From positions 124,001 to 188,000 of the forward strand of contig MKUZ01000017.1 in the NCBI GenBank assembly GCA_001899065.1: a stretch of 64,000 bases of DNA. The letters are read 5' to 3'. The translations under genes and the position numbers were made by a program. Each line of letters starts with the position of its first letter. Positions within the stretch are counted from its first letter, which is position 1. The DNA comes from Devosia sp. 66-22. Its GTDB lineage: Bacteria; Pseudomonadota; Alphaproteobacteria; Rhizobiales; Devosiaceae. This document shows positions 53,208 through 62,295 of this stretch, piece by piece. Below the pieces are notes generated by a model, which saw nothing but the letters and a program-made list of their open reading frames with translations, was not told the DNA's origin and did not search any database.

Positions 53208-54332
53208 ATGACCACAGCTCTCGAAACTTCCGCCGCCGCCGTTCCGCAGGGCGGGCGCGTGCTGAGCCGCGGCCAGCTCTTCTGGGCCAAGTTCACCCGG
53301 CACAAGGCGGCACTGGTCTCGCTCTGGTTCATCGTGGCGCTCTATGCGCTCGTGCTGATCGCCGAAGTCGTCGCGCCTTACGGGCCGTTCCAGCGCCACA
53401 CGCAGCATCTGCTCGCGCCGCCGACCGGCATCCAGTTCGTGGATGCCGAAGGCGGCTTCCATCTGCGGCCCTTCGTCTATGGGCTCAAGAACGAGCTCAA
53501 CCGCGAAACCTTCCAGCGCGAATACGTGGTGGACACCGCGCAGCGCTACGACATCTCGCTGTTCGTCAAGGGCGAGCCGTACCAGCTGTTCGGCGTCATT
53601 CCGACGAACATCCATCTTTTCGGTGTCGAGGGCGATGGGCGCATCTTCCTCGCGGGGACCGATCAGCTCGGGCGCGACCTGTTTTCGCGCATGCTGTTCG
53701 GCGCACGAACCTCGCTGTTCGTGGGGCTGATCGGTCTTGCCATCGGCTTCGGGCTCGGCCTCTTCTTCGGCGGCATCTCGGGCTATTTCGGCGGCGCGAT
53801 CGACAATTTCGTGCAGCGCCTCACCGAGTTCCTGCAGTCGCTGCCGACGCTGCCGCTGTGGATGGCGCTGGCGGCGCTCGTGCCTGCCGACTGGAGTCCG
53901 ACGCAGGTCTATTTCGGTATCTCCACAGTGCTCGCCGTGGTGGGCTGGACGACGCTTGCCCGCGTGGTGCGCGGCAAGCTGCTCAGCCTGCGCGAGGAAG
54001 ACTATGTGATGGCCGCCAAGGTGTCGGGCGTCAGCGAGGCCAAGATCATCACCACGCATCTGCTGCCCGGCTTCATGAGCTATCTCATCGTGCACCTGAC
54101 GCTGGCGGTGCCGCAGATGATCCTGGGCGAGGTGGCGCTGAGCTTCCTCGGGCTCGGCCTCCGGCCGCCGGCGGTGAGCCTGGGCACGCTGCTGATCGAT
54201 TCGCAGAACATCCAGACCGTGACCATCAGCCCCTGGCTGCTGGTGCCCGGCGGCCTCGTCATCCTGATCGTGGTGGCGTTCAGCTTCCTCGGCGACGGCC
54301 TGCGCGACGCCGCGGACCCGTATCGGAGCTAG
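53208..54332 (+). CDS. ABC transporter permease, DppC type, with large periplasmic insert
   Basis: This 374-residue permease has its first helix near LWFIVALYALVLIAEVV and a periplasmic loop of about 100 residues before the conserved RIFLAGTDQLGRDLFSRMLF (about 145-164). Most DppC proteins have a far shorter loop, but it is typical of the transporters that use large binding proteins like the one upstream. The coupling region is DYVMAAKVSGVSEAKIITTH, and LSFLGLGLRPPAVSLGTLL is the C-terminal family motif. The ATPase gene starts three bases downstream. Confidence 0.93.
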   Translation: MTTALETSAAAVPQGGRVLSRGQLFWAKFTRHKAALVSLWFIVALYALVLIAEVVAPYGPFQRHTQHLLAPPTGIQFVDAEGGFHLRPFVYGLKNELNRETFQREYVVDTAQRYDISLFVKGEPYQLFGVIPTNIHLFGVEGDGRIFLAGTDQLGRDLFSRMLFGARTSLFVGLIGLAIGFGLGLFFGGISGYFGGAIDNFVQRLTEFLQSLPTLPLWMALAALVPADWSPTQVYFGISTVLAVVGWTTLARVVRGKLLSLREEDYVMAAKVSGVSEAKIITTHLLPGFMSYLIVHLTLAVPQMILGEVALSFLGLGLRPPAVSLGTLLIDSQNIQTVTISPWLLVPGGLVILIVVAFSFLGDGLRDAADPYRS

Positions 54333-54335
54333 CCC

Positions 54336-55406
54336 ATGAGCAACCCGCACACATCAGCTCCCGAGACAGCGACCCGGCCCCTGGTCGAGGTCAAGAATTT
54401 GCGCGTCGTGCTGCCGCTGATCGAGGGCAACCTCACGGCGTCGGACGGCGTGAGCTTCACCATCCCCGAAGGCAAGACGCTGGGGCTCGTGGGCGAGTCC
54501 GGCTGCGGCAAGACCATCACGGCCCAGTCGATCCTCAAGATCGCGCCGCGCAATTCCCGCACCAGCGGCGAGATCCTGCTCCACTACCCCGACCGTCCCC
54601 CGGTCGACATCGTTTCGCTCGGCCCCAAGGACGACGAACTGCTCTCGATCCGCGGCGGCGAGGCGGCGATGATCTTCCAGGAGCCCATGACCTCGTTCTC
54701 GCCGGTGCACAGCATCGGCAACCAGTTGCTCGAGACGATCTACCTGCACCGCACGCGCGACAAGGCGAAGGCGCATGAGATCGCGGTGGCGATGCTGCAG
54801 AAGGTGGGGATCGCCGATCCGGCGGCGGCGCTGCGCAAGTACCCGCACGAATTCTCGGGCGGCATGCGGCAGCGCGCGATGATCGCCATGGCGCTCGCAT
54901 CGCAGCCGCGCCTGCTGATCGCCGACGAGCCGACCACGGCGCTCGACGTGACGGTGCAGGCGCAGGTGCTGCGGCTGATGCGCGACCTGCAGCGCGACCA
55001 GGGCATGGCCATCCTCTACATCTCGCACGACCTCGGCGTGATCGCCCGCATGGCCGACGAAGTGGCGGTGATGTACATGGGCTCGATCGTCGAATACGCC
55101 GCGGTGCGCGACCTGTTCCATGCGCCCAAGCATCCCTACACCAAGGGCCTGATGGCCTCGGTGCCTCGTATCGGCAAGAAGTCCGGCGAGCCGCTCGAAT
55201 CGATCAAGGGCAACGTGCCCGTACCCATCAACAAGCCGGTGGCCTGCGGGTTCTTCCCGCGTTGCCCCGTGGCGATCGCAGGCGTGTGCGACAAGGCGGT
55301 GCCGCCGCTGGTCGATGTCACGCCGGGCCATCGTTCGGCCTGTTTCCTCTATCCCGAAGTCGTGGCCGCTGCCGGCCTGCCGCAGGGAGCTGCCAATGTC
55401 CACTGA
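54336..55406 (+). CDS. Opp/Dpp-family ABC transporter ATPase (DppD-like)
   Basis: This 356-residue ATPase has Walker [17 protein letters not shown] (about 52-67), signature [18 protein letters not shown], Walker [14 protein letters not shown] and switch [13 protein letters not shown]. The C-terminal oligopeptide-type domain has the Cys-rich motif [19 protein letters not shown], which in some relatives binds a metal or an iron-sulfur cluster. Its last 11 bases overlap the start of the partner ATPase. Confidence 0.94.
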   Translation: MSNPHTSAPETATRPLVEVKNLRVVLPLIEGNLTASDGVSFTIPEGKTLGLVGESGCGKTITAQSILKIAPRNSRTSGEILLHYPDRPPVDIVSLGPKDDELLSIRGGEAAMIFQEPMTSFSPVHSIGNQLLETIYLHRTRDKAKAHEIAVAMLQKVGIADPAAALRKYPHEFSGGMRQRAMIAMALASQPRLLIADEPTTALDVTVQAQVLRLMRDLQRDQGMAILYISHDLGVIARMADEVAVMYMGSIVEYAAVRDLFHAPKHPYTKGLMASVPRIGKKSGEPLESIKGNVPVPINKPVACGFFPRCPVAIAGVCDKAVPPLVDVTPGHRSACFLYPEVVAAAGLPQGAANVH

Positions 55407-56430
55407 GACCGTGCTCAGCGTCCGCAACCTCAAGAAGTACTACCCCATCGAGAGTGGCGCCCTGCGCCGCGTCACCGGCCATGTGAAGGCGGTCGACGAT
55501 GTGAGCTTCGACCTGGCGCGCGGCGAGGTGCTGGGGCTGGTGGGCGAGTCCGGCTGCGGCAAGACCACGCTCGGCCGCTGCATCGTGCGCGCCATCGATC
55601 CCACCGGCGGCGCGGCGCGGCTGGTGATCGGCGAGGACGACACCGATGTCGACCTGGCCACCGCCAGCAAGGGCGAGCTGCGGCGGCTGCGGCGGCACAT
55701 GAACATGGTGTTCCAGGACCCGTTCTCGTCGCTGTCGCCGCGCATGACGGTGCGCGACATCATCGGCGAGCCGCTGCGCGCCCAGGGCCTGCCGGCGAAA
55801 GAGATCGCCGGGCGGGTCGAGCGGATCGCCGAGCTGTGCGGCCTCAACACGGCGCACCTCTCGCGCTATCCCAACGCCTTTTCGGGCGGGCAGCGGCAGC
55901 GCGTCTGCATCGCCCGCGCACTGATCAGCCAGCCGGTGCTGATCGTGGCGGACGAACCGGTGTCGGCGCTCGACGTGTCGATCCAGGCGCAGATCCTCAA
56001 CCTGCTGCAGCGGCTGCAGCGCGAGCTGAACCTCAGCCTCATCTTCGTGGCGCACGATCTGAGTGTGGTCGAGCACATCGCCGATCGGGTGGCGGTGATG
56101 TATGTGGGCAAGATCATCGAGCTGGCGCCCACCGAGAGCTTGTACAAGCGTCCCCGGCACCCCTATACCGAAGCATTGATGTCGGCGGTGCCAAAACCCG
56201 ATCCGGATCTGAGGGACGAAACCATTATTCTGAGCGGCGAGGTTGCAAGCCCCGCCAATCCACCCAGTGGATGTTACTTCCACCCCCGCTGCCGCTATGC
56301 TTCGGAAATCTGTAAAACGGCAGCACCGCCATTGCGCGAAACCAGTTCCGGCCACTGGTCGGCCTGCCACTTCGCCGACGTGCTGGAGCTCAAGGGGGTC
56401 GAGGCGGTTGAAGAGCGTGCGGATGGCTGA
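55396..56430 (+). CDS. Opp/Dpp-family ABC transporter ATPase (DppF-like)
   Basis: This 344-residue ATPase is the second half of the nucleotide-binding pair. Walker A is [16 protein letters not shown], the signature [18 protein letters not shown], Walker [14 protein letters not shown] and switch [13 protein letters not shown]. The tail [19 protein letters not shown] is the Cys-rich C-terminal domain of the OppDF family. The ATG at 55396 gives [17 protein letters not shown]; an earlier in-frame start is inside the preceding gene. The IclR gene starts two bases downstream. Confidence 0.94.
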   Translation: MSTETVLSVRNLKKYYPIESGALRRVTGHVKAVDDVSFDLARGEVLGLVGESGCGKTTLGRCIVRAIDPTGGAARLVIGEDDTDVDLATASKGELRRLRRHMNMVFQDPFSSLSPRMTVRDIIGEPLRAQGLPAKEIAGRVERIAELCGLNTAHLSRYPNAFSGGQRQRVCIARALISQPVLIVADEPVSALDVSIQAQILNLLQRLQRELNLSLIFVAHDLSVVEHIADRVAVMYVGKIIELAPTESLYKRPRHPYTEALMSAVPKPDPDLRDETIILSGEVASPANPPSGCYFHPRCRYASEICKTAAPPLRETSSGHWSACHFADVLELKGVEAVEERADG

Positions 56431-56432
56431 CC

Positions 56433-57245
56433 GTGACCGATAAAGAACGCAGATCGACGACCAACAAGAGCCTGGGCAAGGCAGTCCGCATGCTCAAGCT
56501 GTTCAGCGCGCAGGAGCCGCGGCTCTCGCTGGCCGAGATCAGCCTGCGGCTCGACATGCCCAAGAGCACGACGCATGCGATCCTCCGCTCGCTGGTGGCC
56601 GAGGGACTGATCGAGAAGGTGGGCGGCGAGGCCTATGCGTTGGGCACCGCGATCCTCGCGCTGTCGCAATCGGTGCGCGTCAACGTCGAGATCCGCGACC
56701 GCGCGGCGCCGCATGTGCGGGCGCTGGCCGACCTCGCGGGAGAGTCGGTGTATCTCACGCTGCGCGAGGGTGACCGCATCCTCTATATCTATGCCGTCGA
56801 GTCCTCACGCCGGCTGATTGCCCGCACGGCGGTGGGCGACCGCATGCCGATGCACTGCACCGGCGTGGGCAAGGCCATCCTCGGCCATCTGCCGGAAGCG
56901 GAGGCGCGCGGCATCCTCGAGCGCGCCGGCATGCCGCGCGTGACGCCCAACACCATCACCGAGATGGAGGAACTGATGGAGGAGCTGCGGGCGATCCACG
57001 AGCGCGGCTATTCCTATGACGACTCCGAGAACGAAGTCGGCAACTACTGCGTCGGCGCCCCGATCTTCGGCGCGCAGGGGCAGGTGATCGGCGGCTGCTC
57101 GATCGCCGGCACCGACCCTCAGATCATCGGCGCCCGGGCGGGCGAACTGTCCCGGGCGCTGATTTCCGCCTGCCTCGATATCTCGCGCAACCTCGGCTAC
57201 GTGCCCGCTTCGGTCTTCCGCGGCGCGTACGCGGCGGTGCGCTGA
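56433..57245 (+). CDS. IclR family transcriptional regulator
   Basis: This 270-residue regulator has an N-terminal winged helix-turn-helix (SLAEISLRLDMPKSTTHAIL, about 32-51) and a C-terminal effector domain, with GDRMPMHCTGVGKAILGHLP (about 135-154) and the ligand-binding region with Cys in NYCVGAPIFG. IclR proteins control catabolic pathways and bind small organic acids. Its place inside the cluster, between the transporter and the lyase gene, makes it the likely regulator of this pathway. The start is GTG, two bases after the ATPase stop. The near-palindrome at 48000-48020 is a candidate target. Confidence 0.93.
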   Translation: MTDKERRSTTNKSLGKAVRMLKLFSAQEPRLSLAEISLRLDMPKSTTHAILRSLVAEGLIEKVGGEAYALGTAILALSQSVRVNVEIRDRAAPHVRALADLAGESVYLTLREGDRILYIYAVESSRRLIARTAVGDRMPMHCTGVGKAILGHLPEAEARGILERAGMPRVTPNTITEMEELMEELRAIHERGYSYDDSENEVGNYCVGAPIFGAQGQVIGGCSIAGTDPQIIGARAGELSRALISACLDISRNLGYVPASVFRGAYAAVR

Positions 57246-57259
57246 CCGGAACCAGAACC

Positions 57260-58141
57260 ATGACTGAACAGCGCGTTCGCGACACCGCCCTAGGAGGCAT
57301 CATCGCGGCCATCCTCACCCCCGTTCACGCCGACCTGTCGATCGATACCGCACGCCTGCTGGCGCATGCCAGAAAGCTCATCGCCGACGGCTGCACGCGC
57401 GTGTCGACCTTCGGCAGCACAGGCGAGGGCGTGTCCTTCTCGAGCGACCAGAAGAACGCCGCCAACCAGGCGCTGCTTGCCGGCGGGGTCCGCCCCGACC
57501 AATTGCTGCCCGCCATCATGGTGAGTGCCGTCGATACCGCGGCGCGGGAACTCAAGGACATCGCCGCGCTGGGCTGCCGCCATGCGCTGGTGCTGCCGCC
57601 CTTCTACTATCGCAACGCCACGCTCGAAGGGCTGGTCTCGTACTTCGAGGCGGTATTCGAGCGGGCCGGGCGGCCGGCGGTTTCGTTCGTGCTCTACAAC
57701 ATTCCCGCCATGAGCGGCATCACCATCACCCACGACTTCGTGCGTGCGCTGCAGGCCGGAAAGGGCGCGCCGATTGCGGGGATCAAGGACTCGACCGGCG
57801 ACCTCGCGAGCGGCCTCGCCTTCGTGCGGGCCTTCCCCGAGCTCAGCATCTTCACCGGCGACGACCGCGTGCTGCCACACCTGCTCGACGCCGGCGGCGC
57901 CGGCATGATCGGCGGCCTGCCCAACCTCTATGCCAGCGACCTCGCCGCCCTCTACCGGACACGCGCCGGCGATGAGGCGGTGCGGCTCGCCGCGCTGGCG
58001 GCCGAACGCATCGCACAGATCGACGCGACCGGCGGCCTGCTGGCGCTCAAGGCCGGTCTCGCGGACCAGAACACCGATCCAGCGTGGCGGCGGGCGATGC
58101 CGCCGCTCGGTACCGAGTTCCGCGCGGGGCACGCGAAGTGA
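57260..58141 (+). CDS. DapA family lyase/dehydratase
   Basis: This 293-residue TIM-barrel class I lyase uses a Schiff base. Lys176 in PIAGIKDSTGDLASG is the imine lysine, Tyr146 in FVLYNIPAMSG the catalytic tyrosine, and FGSTGEGVSFSS (51-62) the carboxylate-binding loop. Family members include dihydrodipicolinate synthase, N-acetylneuraminate lyase, KDG aldolase and L-2-keto-3-deoxyarabonate dehydratase. The lack of a lysine-pathway neighbour and the catabolic setting argue for a 2-keto-3-deoxy acid as substrate. It overlaps the next gene by four bases (GTGA). Confidence 0.92.
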   Translation: MTEQRVRDTALGGIIAAILTPVHADLSIDTARLLAHARKLIADGCTRVSTFGSTGEGVSFSSDQKNAANQALLAGGVRPDQLLPAIMVSAVDTAARELKDIAALGCRHALVLPPFYYRNATLEGLVSYFEAVFERAGRPAVSFVLYNIPAMSGITITHDFVRALQAGKGAPIAGIKDSTGDLASGLAFVRAFPELSIFTGDDRVLPHLLDAGGAGMIGGLPNLYASDLAALYRTRAGDEAVRLAALAAERIAQIDATGGLLALKAGLADQNTDPAWRRAMPPLGTEFRAGHAK

Positions 58142-58878
58142 GCGACAAGGCAGCCGACGCGGCCGATCTGCTCGCCGCCACCTCGCACAGCGGCGGCACG
58201 ATCGACGGCCTGCCGGACGCGCTGCGGCCGGGAACGCCGGCCGAGGCAATGGCGATCCAGTCGGCGTTCATCCGGCGGCATGGCAGCTGCGGGTGGAAAG
58301 TCGGCCCGCACCCATCGGGCTCGGGCTGGTGCGGCGCACCGCTGCGCGGCAGGTCGGCTCAGCCGACGCCGCATCGCCTGTCGTATGACAGGGCGGCGGC
58401 GATGCGGATCGAAGTCGAAGTGGCGATCGTGCTCGGCAGCGACCTGCCGGCGGCGGCAAGCGCGGCCGATGTGCGCACCGCGATCGCGAAGACACATATT
58501 GCGCTCGAGCTCTTCCGCTCGAGCTACCCCGACCCCAAGCAGCAGGACTTCCCGTCGCTGCTCGCCGACAGCCTCAGCAACGCAGGCGTGGTCCTGGGCG
58601 AGGGCAGGGCGCCGCGCGAGGGCGACGATTTCGGCGCGCTCGAGATGACACTGGTGCACAACGGCGACACGCTCGCCGGCACCGGCAAGGGCGCCGCCAT
58701 GGACGTGATCGTCGAGATGCTGGGCTGGCTGTCAGGCTATGCCGCGGAGGTCGGCTCGGGGCTCAAGCGCGGCGACGTGATCATCACCGGGGCGCGGCTC
58801 GGACCGCTGTCGGTGGCTGAGGCAGGGACCTACCGGGCGAGCTGCGCGCTGGGCGGGGTCGAGCTCGAGGTCGCGTGA
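58138..58878 (+). CDS. 2-keto-4-pentenoate hydratase-like (MhpD/FAH superfamily) protein
   Basis: This 246-residue enzyme resembles MhpD-like hydratases and 4-oxalocrotonate decarboxylases. Metal ligands of the fumarylacetoacetase superfamily appear as the E-x-E pair in MRIEVEVAIVLG (about 88-99) and a third Glu in HIALELFRSSY. HSGGTIDGLPDALRP at the N-terminus and GDVIITGARLGPLSVAEAG at the C-terminus fit this family. It probably acts on a 2-keto acid or enol downstream of the DapA-type step. The GTG start at 58138 overlaps the DapA stop. A bidirectional terminator follows. Confidence 0.85.
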   Translation: MSDKAADAADLLAATSHSGGTIDGLPDALRPGTPAEAMAIQSAFIRRHGSCGWKVGPHPSGSGWCGAPLRGRSAQPTPHRLSYDRAAAMRIEVEVAIVLGSDLPAAASAADVRTAIAKTHIALELFRSSYPDPKQQDFPSLLADSLSNAGVVLGEGRAPREGDDFGALEMTLVHNGDTLAGTGKGAAMDVIVEMLGWLSGYAAEVGSGLKRGDVIITGARLGPLSVAEAGTYRASCALGGVELEVA

Positions 58879-58900
58879 CGCCCCGGAAGGTCCGGGGCGT
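58878..58900. terminator. Bidirectional terminator between two transporter clusters
   Basis: A perfect 10-base-pair stem, ACGCCCCGGA / TCCGGGGCGT, with loop AGG begins at the last base of the hydratase stop codon and lies 18 bases from the end of the convergent permease gene. It separates the two clusters. Confidence 0.75.
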
Positions 58901-58917
58901 CGAACTGCTTTCCGCTG

Positions 58918-60864
58918 CTACTTCATCAGGCCCGGCGAGACCGAGCCCTGCAGCTGGCGCTGGAAGATGATATAGGTGACGAGCACCGGCAGCACCGTGA
59001 TCACCACGGCGGCGAAGAGAGCGCCGAAGTTGACGGCGTAGCCCGCCTGCGAGGCGAACGACGCCATGCCCTGCGACAGCACGTAGTTCTTGGCATTGGT
59101 GTTGAGCGCGATGGGCAGGAGGAACTGGTTCCACAGGCCCAGGAAGTTGAAGATCGCGACCGACGCCATGCCCGGCGTCGCCATAGGCAGCATGATCTGG
59201 AAGAAGATACGCCACGGACCGCACCCGTCGAGCGCTGCCGCTTCGGCGACTTCCTGCGGCAGCGTCTTGAAGAACGCATAGAGGAAGAACACCGTGAAGG
59301 GCAGGGCGAACGCCACATAGGTGACGATCAGGCCCGGCAGGGTGTTGAGGATGCCGAAGTTCTTGAGCGTCATGAACAGCGGCACGACGGCGAGGAAGAT
59401 CGGGAACGTCAGTCCGGCGAGCATCAGATAGTAGATGATCTGGCTGCCCTTGAACTCGTAGCGCGCCAGATAGTACGCGCACATCGCGCCCAGCAGCATC
59501 ACGATCACCAGCGCGCTGCCAACCACGATCACCGTGTTGACGAAGTAGGTCCCGATGCTCGCGGTGGTCCACGCCGACACGTAGTTTTCGAAGTTGAAGC
59601 TCGTGGGCAGCGAGAAGGGCGATCCGAAGATCTGCTGCGTGGTCTTGAACGACGACATCAGCACCCACAGCAGCGGTGCGCAGATGATGACGACCCAGGC
59701 GATGAGCGCAATGTGCGCGATGGTCGCCACAGTCCGGTCGGTGAAGAACGACGGCTTGGACGAGCGCTCGATGCGCGGCGGGCGCGACGAGCCCGGCGCA
59801 CTGGGGGCGTGGGTGGAGTCGGCGGCGCGCAGGGCGGCGAGGGCAGCCTTCACATCGGTGGTGTAGCGGGGCGCGGCAGTGGTCGGCGCAACTTTGGGCG
59901 GCTTCTTCTCGCCGGTGAGCCAGAAGACCAGGAAGACGATGGCCGCAAAGGCCAGCGTGATGATGGCAAGAGTGGCACCCATCGAGGTGGCGTAACCGAA
60001 CTTGCCCTTCTTGAAGGCCGTGTTGAGCAGATGCTGAGAGATCACGACCGTCGAGTTGGCGGGGCCGCCGACAGGATTGAGCGCCTGCATGTAGACGAAG
60101 GCGTCGAGGGCGAGGATGCCGATATAGACATAGGCCGTGCGGATGGTGTCGCGGATCATCGGCAGGGTGATGCTGATGGCCGTGCGGAAGCGGCCGGCGC
60201 CATCGACGCGCGCCGCCTCATAGACCTCGGACGGGATGCCTTTGATCGCGGCGATGAACAGCACCATGTAGAAGCCGACCAGCGACCACGCGATCACGAA
60301 GATCGAAGCGCCCATGGCGGTGCGTTCATTGCCCAGCCAGGCAAAGGACTTGAAGAAGTCGAACCCCATCGCGGTCAGGATGCCGTTCAGCAACCCGTTT
60401 GAGGGGTCGTACATCTGCGCCCACAGTATGCCGATGACGATGGCGGGCACCGTGTAGGGGAAGAACGAGATGATCCGGTAGAGATCGGAGTTCTTGAGGC
60501 CGCTGACTTCGCCGCGGCTCGCGCCGCCGACGGTGACCAGAGTGGCCAGCGTCAGGGACAGGATGATGACGAGCGGCGGCAGGATCAGCACCAGAACGAT
60601 GCTGTTGGTCACGGCCTTGATGAAGACCGGGTCCTGCGTCAGGGCGAGGTAGTTGGACAGGCCAACGAAGTTCATCGACTTCGAAAAGCCCGTCCAATCC
60701 GTGAGCGAGTAGTAGAAGGCTTGCACGAACGGCAAGATCACGAAAATTACATATATCGCGAGCGGAAGACCGAGGAACATCAGCGTGAAGCTGATGTTCT
60801 CGAACTTCGGCAATGCCCACCGCGGCTTGGCGGCGGACGCTCCTGCCATCGTGCCTACCGTCAC
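58918..60864 (-). CDS. Fused MalF-MalG-type carbohydrate ABC permease
   Basis: This 648-residue protein joins two complete carbohydrate permease subunits that are normally separate. The N-terminal half (1-318) begins with a first helix near SFTLMFLGLPLAIYVIFVIL and has its own EAA loop (EAARVDGAG at 216-224, ending LP at 234-235). A Pro/Ala/Ser-rich charged linker (about 319-375) joins it to a second half starting with helix IALIAWVVIICAPLLWVLMS and its own EAA loop (EAAALDGCG at 541-549, ending LP at 559-560). Both halves have six helices. The GTG start overlaps the stop of the binding-protein gene (GTGA); MAGASAAKPR at 60849 is an alternative. No frameshift or internal stop is needed to read it. 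Confidence 0.92.
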   Translation of the reverse strand: MTVGTMAGASAAKPRWALPKFENISFTLMFLGLPLAIYVIFVILPFVQAFYYSLTDWTGFSKSMNFVGLSNYLALTQDPVFIKAVTNSIVLVLILPPLVIILSLTLATLVTVGGASRGEVSGLKNSDLYRIISFFPYTVPAIVIGILWAQMYDPSNGLLNGILTAMGFDFFKSFAWLGNERTAMGASIFVIAWSLVGFYMVLFIAAIKGIPSEVYEAARVDGAGRFRTAISITLPMIRDTIRTAYVYIGILALDAFVYMQALNPVGGPANSTVVISQHLLNTAFKKGKFGYATSMGATLAIITLAFAAIVFLVFWLTGEKKPPKVAPTTAAPRYTTDVKAALAALRAADSTHAPSAPGSSRPPRIERSSKPSFFTDRTVATIAHIALIAWVVIICAPLLWVLMSSFKTTQQIFGSPFSLPTSFNFENYVSAWTTASIGTYFVNTVIVVGSALVIVMLLGAMCAYYLARYEFKGSQIIYYLMLAGLTFPIFLAVVPLFMTLKNFGILNTLPGLIVTYVAFALPFTVFFLYAFFKTLPQEVAEAAALDGCGPWRIFFQIMLPMATPGMASVAIFNFLGLWNQFLLPIALNTNAKNYVLSQGMASFASQAGYAVNFGALFAAVVITVLPVLVTYIIFQRQLQGSVSPGLMK

Positions 60865-62234
60865 TTCACAACGACCTTCGTGACCGACGGATCATTGTAC
60901 ACCGCGTCGGTGATCTGCGACAGCGCGGCGGTGAAGGCCGCAACGTCGAGCTGACCGTCGAGGAAGCTGTTCCAGACCACGAGTTCGTCGCGGTTGGTGC
61001 CGTACAGGTCGAACGAGTTCCAGGTGAACACGTCCGAGCCGGCGTCGGCCAGCAGCTTGCTCTGCGAGACCAGGGCGGTCGAACCGAAACCGTCGGCCGG
61101 GACAGTGTCCTTGACGATGGTCGGGGCGAGCTTGGTCTTGGCGAAGTTGGCCGCGGCTTCCTTCGACAGCATCGTACGGAGCAGTTCCTTGCCGCCCGCG
61201 AGGTTGAGAGCACCAGCGGGGAGGATGAACGGCTCGCCCGCCGTGGCGTGCAGAGCAGTCTTGGGGAACGCGCCGTTGTCGGACACCGAGAGTTCCGGCA
61301 TGCCGGTCATCCGGAAGCCTTCCTTGGTCGCCGGCTTCATCTCGTTCTCGATCCACGAGCCCGAGGGGTAGAGCAGGAACTGCTGGTCGTTCGACCACTG
61401 CGCCTGAGCAGCGGTGAACTGCGTACCCGAACCACCCGGCTTCATCATGCCGCCCTGGATGATCTCATACAGGGAGGTGAACACCGACTGGAACGCCGGA
61501 TGCGACCAGAAGCCCGGCGTGAAGTTGTCGACGGCCAGACGAACCTCGTGACCGCCTTCCTTGATCGCCGAAGCGACGGCAGTGGTGCGGTAGTAGGTCG
61601 CCGCTTCCTTGCCCCAACCGAGGAGGAAGATGCCCTTTTCCTTGGCCTTCTTGCCCAGGTCGATGGCTTCGGCCCAAGTGGTCGGCGGGGTCCAGCCATT
61701 GTCTTCGAAGAGCTGGGCCGAGTACCACATGGCGTAGACGGTCATGACGTAGTTGAGCGCCACGAACTTGTCACCGAAGGTGCCGGCAGCCTCGACGCCG
61801 CCAACCAGCGTGTCGCGGATCTTGGTGCCTTCCAGGTTCGGAGCGTCGAGGACACTGTTCATGTCTTCGAGCTGGTCGATGATCGCCGAGAAGCCGATGG
61901 CGTCGGCACCGGAGTTGTCGATCAGGTCCGGCGGGTTGCCGCCGAGGAAACGCGGCTGCAGCTCCGTGGCGATCTGGGTCGACGGCGCCACGGTGATGTT
62001 CAGGCTCGGGTGATTGGTCTTCATCAGGTTGGCGGCGAAATCGACATAGTCGATGCCGTAGCCACCATTGAAGATCACCGCGTCAACGGTCGAGCCCTCG
62101 GCGACCGCGAACGGATTGGCCGCGTCCTGCGCGAAGGCACGGCCGGTGGAGCCCAGCAGGCCGGCGAACGGGGCAACCGCCGCCAGTGCCGTCGTCCCCT
62201 TCAGGAACGTGCGGCGGTCAAAAGTCTTGGTCAT
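60861..62234 (-). CDS. Carbohydrate-binding protein of ABC transporter, Tat-exported
   Basis: This 457-residue protein has a twin-arginine signal (FDRRTFLKGTTALAAVAPFA, with RR at 7-8) and the family 1 solute-binding fold. It resembles the binding proteins for N-acetylglucosamine and chitobiose of the NgcE type, from LMKTNHPSLNITVAPSTQIA and PRFLGGNPPDLIDNSGADA to the late WNSFLDGQLDVAAFTAAL. The export as a folded protein is inferred from the RR motif. An amino-sugar ligand is suggested by the SIS and RpiR genes in the operon, not proven. Its stop overlaps the permease start. Confidence 0.92.
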   Translation of the reverse strand: MTKTFDRRTFLKGTTALAAVAPFAGLLGSTGRAFAQDAANPFAVAEGSTVDAVIFNGGYGIDYVDFAANLMKTNHPSLNITVAPSTQIATELQPRFLGGNPPDLIDNSGADAIGFSAIIDQLEDMNSVLDAPNLEGTKIRDTLVGGVEAAGTFGDKFVALNYVMTVYAMWYSAQLFEDNGWTPPTTWAEAIDLGKKAKEKGIFLLGWGKEAATYYRTTAVASAIKEGGHEVRLAVDNFTPGFWSHPAFQSVFTSLYEIIQGGMMKPGGSGTQFTAAQAQWSNDQQFLLYPSGSWIENEMKPATKEGFRMTGMPELSVSDNGAFPKTALHATAGEPFILPAGALNLAGGKELLRTMLSKEAAANFAKTKLAPTIVKDTVPADGFGSTALVSQSKLLADAGSDVFTWNSFDLYGTNRDELVVWNSFLDGQLDVAAFTAALSQITDAVYNDPSVTKVVVK

Positions 62235-62295
62235 TTAGTTCTCCCTTGTCGAATTAAGTCTAGTTCACCTTACGCCGAGCGGTTAGGCAAGACGC

